Positions 1-12,408 of a DNA stretch of 64,000 nt are shown piece after piece. The first letter of the stretch is position 1; each line of letters starts with the position of its first letter. Both the position numbers and the translations under genes were made by a program. The notes under the pieces are model-generated. The model had not been told where the DNA came from. It made no database searches and was given only the letters and a program-made list of their open reading frames with translations. This stretch comes from Paraspadella gotoi (Eukaryota > Chaetognatha): assembly GCA_051294375.1 (NCBI GenBank), contig CM119263.1:21746494-21810493 (forward strand), read 5' to 3'.

Positions 1-1468
1 CTCTTTCGTTTTCTCTCGGGAGATGTCGCGTTGCAGAGCAGATGCTCACTTGTTGGTGGGGAAGAACTACATGATAGAATAGGTCTTGTCAAACTGCGGC
101 AGTTTAATGGCCATAGCATGGTAAAGCTAAGATGCCCTAGTAAATATAAATAAATGGAGTTCTTCATTTTCTTTCTTTAAAATTTAACTATTAGCATAGA
201 AATGAGCTAGTAGCGTGCATATTATTGGTTTTGGGTATGCTACAATCACTACCTGCAGCATCCTTATGAATGGTCCTAATCGACTCGGGCTTGAGCGTAC
301 GGTTTCCTGACTTAGAATAGTAGTTATTCTTATTCTTAATAGCCTTCTTAATAATATAACATACTGCGAGGGAACCTTAACAGATTTAAAAATGGTTTTA
401 AGCTCTAAACCGGCGCAGAGCAAATTCAACTAATGTTGCATTCTTTTTAGTAGCACAGCGTATTGTAAAAGCATGAGGAAAATAAAACCTATATCAGAAA
501 GAGATTACATCAGTTATTAATTTAGTGTATGATAAAAAGACATTCAATAACTTAAGTTTCTATTTTTTTATATATTTTCATATAGGGTCTAAGACAGATG
601 TCAGGGAAAAAAACCTTCCCTAAACACTATGAAAATCGCGCCTTTTCGGCCGCAAACATTAAACCGCGCAAACAAGAGGTCAAACCTCGGTCGTTTCCGG
701 GGTTTCCCGCTTTTCCCTCTCCCCTTATCCTCTCTCAACTCCCACCATTTCTTTCTCACATTATCACTTATCATTCGTTCATCACTCGTCATTCTACTTG
801 GCTGGATCATCATTTTCCTTTTCTCATTCACATGCATACATTACTTCTCTCTCACTCCCGTCCCTTCTCTGTTCAACCCCATCCCCCTCATTCTTTTTCT
901 TTTTTCTTTTTCTCATCGCTGCTGGTTTGGTGAGCAAATAAAACAAACGGAAATCCACGAAACCGAAAACGAGCGATGCGAATGTGTGTGTGGGTTTGGA
1001 TGTGTGGGAGAGGGAAAGAGCTTTTAACGAGAGGCTCAGAAAAACGTTGTATTGTATTAATAATTATAATTAGTATAACAACTTAAAAGGCTCGATACAG
1101 TAGTAAGATAAGGCTGATAAGACGAATATTAAATCAGAAGGTAAAACAAAAAATGAGCGCGAATTATCGGGCGGATGGTGTGTGTGAGAGCAAATCGTAG
1201 CGATGATGTGAAAGCGAGTGAATTGTTTTGGCGAGCGAGTTTCGGTCTGATGAAGACGTGATTCGCCAACAAAACGAGCATCGACAGACGAGGAAGATAT
1301 TTTTTTCCTTCGATGTGATTTTCCCTCGAGGAATAAAAAAATAACGAAAACCGATATACGTACACGAAAAAAAACAAAACAAACAAAGTCAAATAGAAAC
1401 TGATTTTAAATAAAATCCATTAAGAGACATCGAGTTGATGCGAAACGGCATTGTGCTTCTTTAACGCA
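1..1468. other. Gene-free flank upstream of the acetyltransferase
   Basis: No exon-like reading frame with splice signals or a recognisable family is visible on either strand. The stretch 690-930 is a C/T-rich tract that creates several spurious open frames. The segment 1130-1440 is A-rich and probably holds the 5' untranslated region and promoter of the gene that starts at 1469, but no convincing TATA box or initiator stands out. Confidence 0.5.
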
Positions 1469-2649
1469 ATGGCCAGAGAAGGGGCGGTGCTCGTCGGACC
1501 TGATCCGGCCGAATTCCGGCGTCTCAACCTTCGCGTCTTTCAGACTGAGTACAGCAAAAAGTTTTACGACGATTTCCTGGCGTCCGGGGAATTTTCTCGA
1601 CTGGCGCTCGTCGAGGGAGAAGCGGTGGGCGGAGTCGGGGTGAGGATACAGGAGAATCTCAGGTGAGGCAGAATTCAGTGGAGGGGAAAGGGGGGGTGAT
1701 TTCTAAGGGGCCATTAGAGACCACATTCTCTCCCGAGGGAAAGAGAAACCCTTTTTCTAGAAACCATGCTCGATCGTAAAAGTTATTAGGGAAGAGGAAA
1801 ATGCATAAAAAATTGATGAGAGACGGGATTTAATAATAAGAGAAAAGATGCGAAAAAATTGGGTGAAAATACTACGATTGACAACGCCCTTCTTGCTTCA
1901 TGTCCCAAATTCCTGACCACCTCGATCCCTTGACAACGAAAATTCGCGAGGATCTATCGGAGCGAAAAGAATTTCCATATGAACCGAAGTTGATAGAACC
2001 CGCGACGCCGACTTTCGGCGCGCGCCGGGTGTCCAAATGGAGAGAGGAGCCGTGATTTACGATAACGAGGGAGGAACAGGAATTGAGTGGAAACACGCGG
2101 GCGGCGCCACTTTCCCTCTCAAGCGCCGTGTCTGGGTTGGGGGATCGAGGGGAAGTTAAAAAGTATTGACCGAGTCAGAAACGAAAATACTGAACTCGAT
2201 CCGAGGCTGTCAGTAAACAATAATTATTAATATATATTAATTATATATTAATATATAGTTAATCACTAACTGTACGTACGTATTATGTATTATATTTAAT
2301 ACCGTTTGAAAAAAAAAAGATTTCAGCCACTGACCCCATCCTATTCCGCCGCCCCACGGCCCCCCTCCCCCCCAAAATAACCCTCAGTGAACTCTGCTTC
2401 GAAGGCGTGATTCTCGTCATCGGCGTCCTTCCAGAATTTCGGCGCCGCGGCATCGCATCGCGTCTCCTGCATCACGTGGTCGACGCCGCGGAGCGACACG
2501 ACTCCGTCTCCCGACTGCGACTGCGAGTGCACCGAGACAACGCCCCCGCGTTGAGACTTTACGAAATGGTGGGGTTCGAAAGACTGTGGTTCGACAGGAA
2601 GGCGGATGAATGGATCTTGACGAGAGACACAATTGGTTGGATCGGGTAG
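1469..2649 (+). CDS. NAA50-like GNAT N-acetyltransferase (2 exons)
   Basis: Two exons, 1469-1662 and 2388-2649, join in frame (donor AG|GTGAGG, acceptor CCCTCAG|T) to give 151 residues. The product is a compact GNAT-fold acetyltransferase. Residues 1-64 carry the NAA50-type N-terminus (RLNLRVFQTEYSKKFYDDFL, then SGEFSRLA and VGGVGVRI); exon 2 carries the acetyl-CoA-binding motif A as PEFRRRGIASRLL, followed by a beta strand with RLRVHRDNAPALRLYEMVGF, the usual N-A-LY-GF motif B. Family knowledge: NAA50 (San in fly) acetylates N-terminal methionine peptides in the cytosol and supports sister-chromatid cohesion. The length is near the family's ~170. ATG 1469 was chosen because it is the first Met of the conserved domain and has G at +4. 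The C-terminal tail (DEWILTRDTIGWIG) differs from NAA50, so a sister GNAT such as a NAA60-like or RimI-like enzyme is possible. It is tail-to-tail with DENND4. Confidence 0.8.
1663..2387 (+). other. Intron of the acetyltransferase gene
   Basis: A 725-bp GT-AG intron. It contains an antisense open frame (1872-2096) that lacks any recognisable domain and an AT-alternating stretch at 2215-2300. I see no nested gene. Confidence 0.6.
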
Positions 2650-3189
2650 AAATAGTTGGGGGAGGTAGGCATCTTTCTCTACCAGGAACTGATTAAACTA
2701 TGCCGCTTCTGGCGCTTCTGTGTTTATTACGTCTTGTCTTCCATGACAGGATTTAAAAATGACTTTAGCAAACATTTCATGTATTTTAATAAAAATAGGG
2801 TTTTTAAGGAGGAACAATGAATAAAATTGTATAACTTTTATGATCATTTTACTTTTGTACAATTGTCAGTTCATATTTAGTCAATTTTAAAAAAATTTAA
2901 AGACTAGAGAGCCACAAGAGAGAGAAAAATAAACGAAAAGATTACAGTCACCGTATAAAAATTCAATATGTGAAAAAAACCGCGTTAGTAAGCAGGATTT
3001 AAAAATAAAGATTATTGCACGATAGGATCATAGCAGACACTAATTCGGAAAGTGCGACACTCTTTTGTGAATTAAAAACTATTTCAAAATATTAAATTTA
3101 TATGCGTGTGTTCACAAGTATCGTAAAAGTAAACAAATCATAAAATTAACTCTGGTATAAAACTGTATAAAGCAAGAGCCAAAGCTTCG
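2650..3189. other. Convergent 3' intergenic region
   Basis: 540 bp between the stop codons of the plus-strand acetyltransferase and the minus-strand DENND4 gene. It is AT-rich and holds plus-strand AATAAA motifs (2788, 2819). The first minus-strand AATAAA I can see is the complement of 2723-2728, which would make the DENND4 3' UTR overlap the neighbour's. Nothing else is recognisable. Confidence 0.5.
2788..2793 (+). terminator. Candidate poly(A) signal of the acetyltransferase
   Basis: AATAAA lies 139 bases after the stop codon at 2647-2649; a second AATAAA follows at about 2819. No transcript evidence is available. The DENND4 3' end arrives from the other side, so the two 3' untranslated regions may overlap. 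Confidence 0.4.
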
Positions 3190-6100
3190 TTAACGGAGCG
3201 CGAGAACGCCGAAGCACTTCCGGCACCAAAGCGCGCCGATGTTGGGAAGGGCGTCGTGCGGCCGCAACTGCGAAAGGATCGTCGGCTCGCGTTCCGCCAA
3301 TCCGTAGGCCTGCTTGTACTTCCAATCAAAGGCCTCTGACAGTGGGGGGGTAACCGAAAAAGGGAGTAAAAGACAAAAAGAACATATGATCGAAAAGGGA
3401 ATGACAACGAGGAGGAAAAAAGGAAAGTGCTCAAGTTTTGATTTTTTGGTCAACTGAAGGAAAGCCAATTGGGTCGGAAAAAACTTACTTAAATCGATAT
3501 CCTCTGCTCCGTATGCAGCGATAGAGAGAAACAGAATTTCTCGATAAATGCTGCGTTGTCCGTTAGTGGCGTTTGCGATCGGAAGCGAGGGTTGGGCCAC
3601 TGCAAAAAACTAAGCTTTGTAAAACTTGGTAAAACTTTTTACATCTCACAGTTAACCTTACCAGGGATTAACTCGTTCGGGGCGAGCGAGAGCTGTGCGA
3701 GGGCGAGTGGGACAGATTTGAGAGAGACGGACTGTTCTCGGTGTCTGGCCACCAGGCGAATGGGATGCAGCAAATCGTTGCAGGCAATAGAGGCGAGTAA
3801 TTCCTTCATTAGGCTGATTCAACGAGAGGGTGAGAAAATAAGAAAAATATGAATATTACCAGTGAAGGAAGTGAGTTTCAAATGAGAAGCAATGTGCAGA
3901 TGATTTTTAATAAAAACAAGAGAACATATGCGAGGGGCAATGCTAGAAAAAAGCAGAAAGATAGTGGAGCAGAATAACTTGGTAGTTCATTTCCAATGAG
4001 ATTGAGTTCTTGAATCTCATTTACATATTGTATCAGTTTAGATCATTTCTCATATCTTTTGATACTGTTTTCATAGTAGCCTTATTTTACAATTTTATCA
4101 ATACTTTAAATAGGGTTTAATATTAATTTAGTTTTCCAATTAATACTCAAATATTTCATTGTAGTTTTGCAGCTTTACAAAGGGAAGTATTGTGGCGAAT
4201 CCTAAATTCGCTTCCCGTATAGGTTGGGGAAACTTAGCTCGTCCCATTGGTTTGGACAGCTAAGTACTGGTTCACCAAACGTGAGTTTCGGGTTCAATGA
4301 CTATTGGTAATTCATTAAAAAAAAAAAAAATTCCCTTATGGTCTCGCTGGTTAAAGTGTGATGTTATCGGCATATACACGCCAGTGTCATAGGATGGTAA
4401 CTGCAGGTCCAAAGCCCTGTGCGCCAGTTGTCGGGAGATGCCGCATACCCTGGGTATCACACACGTCTTCCCCTTGCCATAGTATCTTACTTGTTCTGAG
4501 AGACTGTGTCTTGATAGAAGATTGCTATTGTCAGAGGTTTCACTTTTAGGCAGGAAGGATTTTGCGGTCGGTCTAAACGATTCTTCCCTTTTCTTATCTT
4601 ACCACTTATAATGTAATAGAATTTTCAGAGAATTTTAATGCTTTTAAAGGATCTTGCAAAGGGTTACCCCTAATGGTTTAAAAATATATCCCCTTAAGGT
4701 GGCCCCAGGGAGCAAGCTTTTAAAACCCCCTGGGGGCTGTCCCTCGGGGCACCTCTAAGCTCCACATCAGGGAGCGTGTAGTTTTGGAGGATGACATACT
4801 TGGCCCATTGTATACAATATAAACTAAAATTCCATTTTTTATAGTCAAAACTCAAAGAGAAGGTTTTTATTTTTTAAACGTTTTTTCTTTGTATTACAAA
4901 TTGTATTCTGCTCCCAATGCGGCCTTTTTCCGTAGGCAGATGTAAGCGAGGTTGTAAGTTTCTTAAATTCTTTAGGCCTTAGGCTTATGAACAATGTTCA
5001 TATCCTAAACATTTCCTAAAACCAAAAATCATTCACCAAGACCAAGAGAGCAATCAAGCAAGAAAAGATATATTCCAGTCATACTAGAGTCTGAATAGAT
5101 ATTTTAAAAGAGGTTGAGATCGCGGCAGATATTCGAAGAATTTAAAGTATCATTAACTGATAATTCCCTTTTTTTCCTAAATGATATGTTTCGTTACAGC
5201 GTCTTGGGAAATGTAATTTTTTATTTACATATGAAATTACGCTGAACTTTGTATTTAAGTTTTAACGTAAATCTACAGTAACAAAACTAACAAAATTTTA
5301 AAAGCATAAGGATCGTCGCAATCCCATAAGAAAAATCTGGATTGACAAATTTTGATACTAAAAAAAATAAAATTTAAGAAAAAAAAAATTTATAAACAGA
5401 AAGAAAAATTCTATTTTTCGATTGACAATTTAAAAAAAATAATAAAGTACCGAGGAAAATTAGAGTTACAGTTTCCGAAAAAAAAAACCTTTTTCATTGT
5501 CAAAAAATAAACTGATCAGCAGACGTAGCCCCCGAGAAAAAAAAACAAAATAAAAACCCGATGTTGAGATGGCAAAATAATAATATGCACGAATGCGATG
5601 CCTAATTTTACGAGTTCAATCCTAATTCAATTTTTTTTTTAAATAAAAGCGAAGAGAGAGAGAAAAAAAAAAAGAAATCAAAAGGCAGCAGCAGAAGCAG
5701 CAGGAGAAAAGAGAAAAAGAGAGAGCCCCTGCAGAGCCAGCTGCAGACTCGTTTTTTTCTCCCTGTGAATCAGTGACTAGGGAAAAAAGAGAGGGAGAGA
5801 GACATATAATTAAAAGAGAAAAGAGAGAGAAAGAAATATAAAAATAAAAAAAGAGAATTTGTTTGTTTTGATAAAATGTAAACAAAACATTTAATAACTG
5901 TCCCGACTCAATTTTAAGGACATCGATGATGAGAAACTGTATATAAATTTTCAACTTTATACACCCAAATTTAATCATAAAAAAGGCGATCAATAATTTG
6001 GAACGCCGACGACAACGACGCCACTGATGTGCAAAACCACAGCAATATCGTCGCAAACGCAAAGCGATTGCGACGATAAAAAATATTAATGCTAATAAAA

Positions 6101-9100
6101 AATGTTAAATATAGGGAGGGATCAGTAAACTTGGTTTAGAGATTGAAAAAGATCGGAACGGTGAAAAATTGATTTAAGAAGATACAACCAGGCATCCACT
6201 AATATCTAATCTAGGTTCATACCTTTGATAATTTTCAACGGGACTAGATACGAGAGCGCTCAAAAATGTTGTTGGCTCTAAAAAACAAAAAAGGTGGTTT
6301 CGTTTCTAGTATTTAATAAATATCTATTATCCAACTGAAAGCCGTATAAATAGTATTTACTGGTTATGCCAAAAAATAAAGCTTTTAAATATAGAAGACG
6401 TCAAACACAATGCATGCTATAGAGTATTTCGCCCGATGAAAGCGACTTGTCTCACCTCCGGAATTCCAGAGAGAATAGAGCGGCTTGGAAGTAAGATCTC
6501 GATGTCCCTCGCGATCCCACACCGGGCGGATTCGTACGTTTTTCATGTCCGCGTTTAACCAAGAATGGTGAATCTAGACCGAGTTTATCAAAACGTGGAT
6601 GTTAACATCGCAAAGTCGCGTAAAACGCGCCAAGTTGAGAAACCGAAAACAAAAAAAAAAAAACACTTAACCTTTTCGTCATCCCGGTTCCAAAGGTTTT
6701 TCTTGAGCAGCACCGCTGGCAGATGCGTGGAAAGATCAAGCCTCTTGAAGTAGAAGAGAAGGTTCCAGAAGCAAATGGGATGATCGTCGGCGAAGGAGGT
6801 GCGGTTGAGCGTCCAGTCGCCCTCTGTCTCCAAGATGTTCTCCACCTCTTTGCGAAGTGTCAACGGACTTAGGTAGGGAACCGTTAGCGGAGGCGAGGAA
6901 GGTCGACTTTAAATTTTGGAAAATTAAAGGGTTAAATAACAGTTATCTGCTATGTTATGAATTATTTGTTTTTTCTTAAATATCTTTAAGTAGGAAGTAC
7001 GTATCGCAGCCTAACTAAAACTTCATTAAACATTACCTTTGCTCCTTCGATTCTTGGACTTGAAATTCGAGCCCGTCGAACTGCAAATCGTCCACGTCGA
7101 TGTTGACACCGGGAGTGGAGGCTGCGGACGAGAGGGTGTTGCACTCGGAAATGGCTCGTCGACGATCGGGCGATCTAGAAGATTGAGCATTTTTACGTAG
7201 GTTTACTTAAATGTCAAAAAGCCCGATGAACCGCAAAACCCCTAACCGCATGCTTTGGAAACACCCACGAACAAGCTTTTTACTTCGGTTTCCACAAATT
7301 TCCGAAGAACATTTCTGAAGCAAAACGAGTCTAATCAGCTGGCGAATCAGTTTGCCTTTTGATCTTATATTATATTTTAAACACGAAATACTTAACAGAA
7401 AAACATATTTTTAGGGCTCTCAGGGTTCTCACTGCTCCCACTTATCCTTATGACTAAGTGTCTTCGATTCTTTTAAATAAACAAAGAACTCTCACAAATA
7501 AAAATTAAGGAATGCCTCTTACTGATAGCAATAGGATAAAATATTTTGAGGGATTGAAAGTCACTCTCCGTAACGGTTTTAATAAAAAAAAATTATATTA
7601 ATATGCAATGTGTAACGTAAAAGAAGCGTTTGGGGATGAATCCGGTAAAGAGAGCATTGACGGCGTTCTATCAGAATTACTAAGGCTTCAACAACAAATG
7701 TAGAATCGTAGATCCATGAAAATATATTTTCCCTGAAAAGAACATGGGGCGAACTCGAGGTGCAAAAATGATTAAGTAAAAGACGGTGACAACGCCAAAA
7801 AAAAAATTATTACAAAATTTAATATTCACTGCAATAAAACGAGAGTCTGATTTTGTTAGAGTAATACTCAAAATAGTAGATAATTAAAGAATTAAAATAT
7901 CATTATACAAGTTTCTTTTTACCATAAAGTTACACATTTTTGACACTTGGCACTATCACAATTTTTTTGTAATCTTTTGACGTGCTTTAATGAAGTACGT
8001 CATTGGATGGACAAATGTCGTTTTCTCACCTCGATTCGATATAAAAACCAAAAAATTTTCATACCACAACTGATCAATGATCTTAGTCACGATCAACTTT
8101 TTTTTCTGAAAAAAATAAACTCGATCCACGATGAAAAGTTTGATAGTTTTATCGCTCCTGATCGTGGCGTCCACCGCCTTTTCCACGTGCGGCATGAAGG
8201 GCGCTTCAAGCCGCATCGTCAATGGCGAAACTGCGAGTCAGGGAGAGTTTCCCTGGCAGATCTCGCTACAATTTTCTCCTTTTGCCTTTTTTAATAAGCG
8301 TCACATCTGCGGAGGTGAGATGGTAGAAAAGTCGACGAAATGGCTCAATCTCCATTAAATTCTTTTTAAAATCTTTTCAAATAAATCATTTTCAATAAAT
8401 TAACTCGTAGGTACGCTGATCGCTCCCAACTGGGTGCTTTGCGCCGCTCACTGCTTCATGCAAAGCAAAAGGGCAAGCAACTTCCACGTAACTGTCGGGG
8501 AATGGCGTCTCCAGAACATCGACGGCACGGAGAAAAGTTAGTAGTGTCAAAGAGAGCGATGGAATTTTCTTCTTAAATGTTTTTATTAATTCTCCACAGA
8601 CTACGCGGTGGAAAAGATCATCACGCACGAGTACTTCAACAAGGAAGGCAAGGTTAAGAACGACGTGGCCCTGATAAAATTGAAGACGTCGGTCGACTTC
8701 AATGGAGCTTACGCTGGCCCCGCCTGCTTGCCCAATCAGGGCGATGACTATCACGAGGCCGAGGGTTGTTGGGTGTCGGGTACGTATCAATTAAATATCA
8801 AAAATTATATAAACGTTTGAATCAGCGCTTTACGAATAACAAAACAAACCAACAGGCTGGGGTCTTCTTGGAGCCTCGCCAGCCGTGCAGGCCAACACCT
8901 TACAGAAACTTCAAGGCAAAATTTGGAACGATAAGAAACTCAAAAGCCGTTGGCCCGGCAAGATCTACCCCGGCATGATCGGTTTCGGTACAGACAGAAA
9001 CTCGGCTTGCATGGGCGACTCCGGCGGTCCTCTCGTATGTCCTTCCAAGTCGAGGTCGGGTCAATACGATATCGTGGGAATCGTGTCGTGGGGCTCTAGA

Positions 9101-12100
9101 TATTGCTCAGGACAACCAGGGATCTTTACCGAAGTCGCTCACTTCCTTCCGTGGATCAACTCACACATGCATTGATTAGTGTTCTCGGAATATTTTAAAG
9201 ACGGTTGATTGTTCTCATATTTTAATTATGTAACAATTTTTAAATACTTAAACAAAAGTCACAGTAACTACGTCTTAATACTTCTATAATATATACAAAA
9301 ATTTACGTTCGTACTAATTTTTTGGATGTTAGTTTGATTGCTTGAGTTAGATAACACCTGAGAGAACTTAAACACATGATTTTAAAACAACTCTTGAAAT
9401 GAATAAACGAGACGAAGAGTCGTGATTGAAAGCTTGCAGGGATCTTCTATGTCATTATATTGTAAGAATTATGGAGGCCTTAAACCACCCAAGCCTGTCA
9501 AAAGTTAGGGGCAAGATAGCTTATTTATTAAATGAATGGTTAATTCTTATATTGGTTAAACCAATTTCATGCAATCTATGAAATTAAACGTGTCTGATTC
9601 GGAGCTTCAATAAAAACTTTTGTAAAATATGTTACATTGTGGCGGTATATTCACACCGCCTCACGTCCACCATCCGTCAGCCAAATCCATTGGCTCAGAG
9701 GGGGAACACACCATCCCAGGCGTAGTGTTCCATCCACAGTCCTAACGACTTCCCTCTGCGTTGGCAAAGCGAGACCGTCCTAGGGTAACCGCGCCAGTGA
9801 CTGGAGGCGTCACTGAGGGTCGGAAGCCCCCAAAGCCAACAGTGAGATGCCCCATCCCAATGGGCATCACAGGCAACCCGGCTGTTGCCATAACATGATA
9901 TTTTTAGGTTACAGCTGAGAAAAAGATTAAAAAGTTTCAGCATATAATAGTTTCTACTACAAAGTATAAAAAAGTAAAGAATTTGACCTTTTTTTCCATT
10001 TTTGATGCTGAAGATATTAAAATTTTTAATAACATATTTTATATCTTTGATCTAACTTTTTGTCAAGAATCAGAATCTTTAATAAAAATTTAAAAAAAAT
10101 TATTTTGAAAATTTATGATTTTATAAGAATATTACTATAAATATATTGTAATTAATGATACTGTTTCCCAAACAATATAAGCAAAATATTTTTTGTACTC
10201 CTTAATCATACTATCTCACGTTTAAATATCCTTGTTTGATCACTGAAATAAAATTTATGTTCCCCAGTGCTCCACTCTACTGTATACTAAAGTGTAGCAA
10301 AAATTTTAAAATCAAGTAGAATCAAAATTCGAATAGTAGATCATGAACAGGCTTGTACCTGTGAACATATTTAAATAAAAAAATTTTTTTTTATTTTTCG
10401 CATACGCCCATATTTAACCATAGAAAATGTTAAAATTTTAAAATGGGGTAAACAGAAGTGTTAAACATACCTAATTTTATTATTTCTATTTTAGACTTGT
10501 CAAGCTTGTTCTATTTAACCTATTTACAAAGTTTGAAAATAATTTTTTTTAAAAATTAATTCAAAATCAATGGTTTTAATTATGGACGATTGTTTTTAAC
10601 ATCTATTTAAAAGGTCAAAATATGATTTGATTTTGATGGTTTTTTTTTACCAGATAGAGCAGATGATAATTGACCCATCCAGGAAGATTGGTTCAAATTG
10701 ATTAATTTTAAGTGCTTGGCTGCATACGTTGTTGACGAGCAACGTCAACATCATGGAGGGAGTGCTAAACGTTATCGAATTTTTTTTTTCAGATTCTTGT
10801 TAAGCCTGATTAAATGAACCTTCCTACCATGTTTTATAAATTTTTTAAAAAATAATTCAAAAGAAATCCTGATTTTCATATTTTTAAGGGACGAACCACT
10901 TCAACATCCTTTAAGAAGGTAAAGACATGCTCCGATTTCAATTTTTTTTTTAAATTCACTAAATATCATAAGGAATATACATATAAATTTTAATTCAATT
11001 CTATTGATAAATAAAAAAATGGCTGCACTTCATATGTTGACGAGCCACTTCACATCGTCAAATTACGAGGAGACCACCTCGAATTTTTGGTCTCCTCGAC
11101 TGAAAAGTTGCATTATGTTGTTAAGAAGCTATGTACCAAATTTGCTGCTGGTATCATAAAAATAGTAATAATAGCATAAACGACGTCGCATCCCCATAAT
11201 AATAAATTAAGAGTACAGTTCACATCAAAGCTATTTTTCCCGCACAACAAAAAAAAATAAATTACCCTTCAGCATCAGGAAAACTGGAAAATGGGGTAGG
11301 AAAAAAAATTAATTTCACTGAACCGCGATAAACGAATTCGTTCTTATTCAAAACTCCCCGCCTACAACAAAAACGATGGGGAAATCGACGGAATCGGGGA
11401 AAGACGAAATATTTTGTTGGTCAAAAGCCAATTGAGGACGTTTGATTCTCGCCAATCAATGATTACATAGAACTAGAAGTGAAGACTCACCTCTATGTAA
11501 AACGAAATTTTTAACGAATTCGAGACGAGGTAATGAAACTAACTTGGGTGGAGGCGAAACAGGGGGTCGCCCACGCGGAGGCGTGCAATGATGGATGAAA
11601 TTTTCTTGAGTCTTGGGTTCCCCGTCGTTTTCGCTAAAGAGTTTGGGCGTGACGAGAGAAGCGTGAGGGGCGGCGGCGGCGGCGTCAGCGGTTGGTGCCG
11701 CGGCGTTGGCGGGGGCAGGGCGCGCGAGATCCTCTTCTTCGATTACTCGGGGAGGGCGTGGGGAGGAACGGAAATCACGGACGAGAATGGTGAGAGAAGG
11801 GACGATGAGGCTTCCGCAAAAGGGACATCTAGAATACAGTCAGGGAGAAATGAAATCTGTTTAGCGGTCTAAACAACAACAGCCACAACAACAACTTGAT
11901 AACCAAACAACCACTTAACCGTTTAGGGGTCGGTTAAACCTGACCAGGTAACCAGTTCTCAATTAATTTCAAATAATGTTTTAATTGTATGAAAAGACCA
12001 CTCCCTTAAGTATTAGATCGGGGAATACTATATGGTACTCCGCACAACAATTGGTATGTTTGTGACCATTGTAACCTTTTTAATGTTTTTTTTATGCTTC

Positions 12101-12358
12101 CTCTTTTTGTTGATGATCTTTGATATTATAATTTTGACTTTCATGCGTGAAACAACTCGATTTTTTTTACCAAAGAGAGGAAGGCAGAGGTTTGCGAGAA
12201 TTTCCTTCACGAGTGAGAAATACTGTCGGAAAAACTGAAACAAATTGAGGAGGTAGAAAGAAGAAAAAAAACGTCGTGGACAAAAGAGGAAATGGACAAT
12301 AAAACTCGGAAAAATAGGAGAAGAATAAAACGGAAAGAAAAGCGGAGACAAGGGAGTT

Positions 12359-12408
<50 letters not shown>

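Larger units (their letters stand above)
7175..11543 (-). other. DENND4 intron 24, host of the serine protease gene
   Basis: A 4.4-kb intron whose phase-2 ends join AA|A (donor GTTAGT beside 11544, acceptor CTTCTAG beside 7174). It contains the antisense-nested protease gene, repeat families B (9400-9580) and A (9637-9897), and an AT-rich remainder 9960-11220 where I see no gene, apart from a stem-loop at 11066-11098. Confidence 0.75.

Noticed and set aside
598-1027. Open frames upstream of the acetyltransferase
   Set aside because: Ser/Phe/Pro-rich translation of a C/T-rich tract in two overlapping frames; no homology signal.
5622-6062. 146-codon minus-strand frame with hydrophobic stretches
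   Set aside because: Low-complexity Ser/Phe/Leu translation of GA- and A-rich intron DNA; it lies inside a DENND4 intron with no splice signals of its own.
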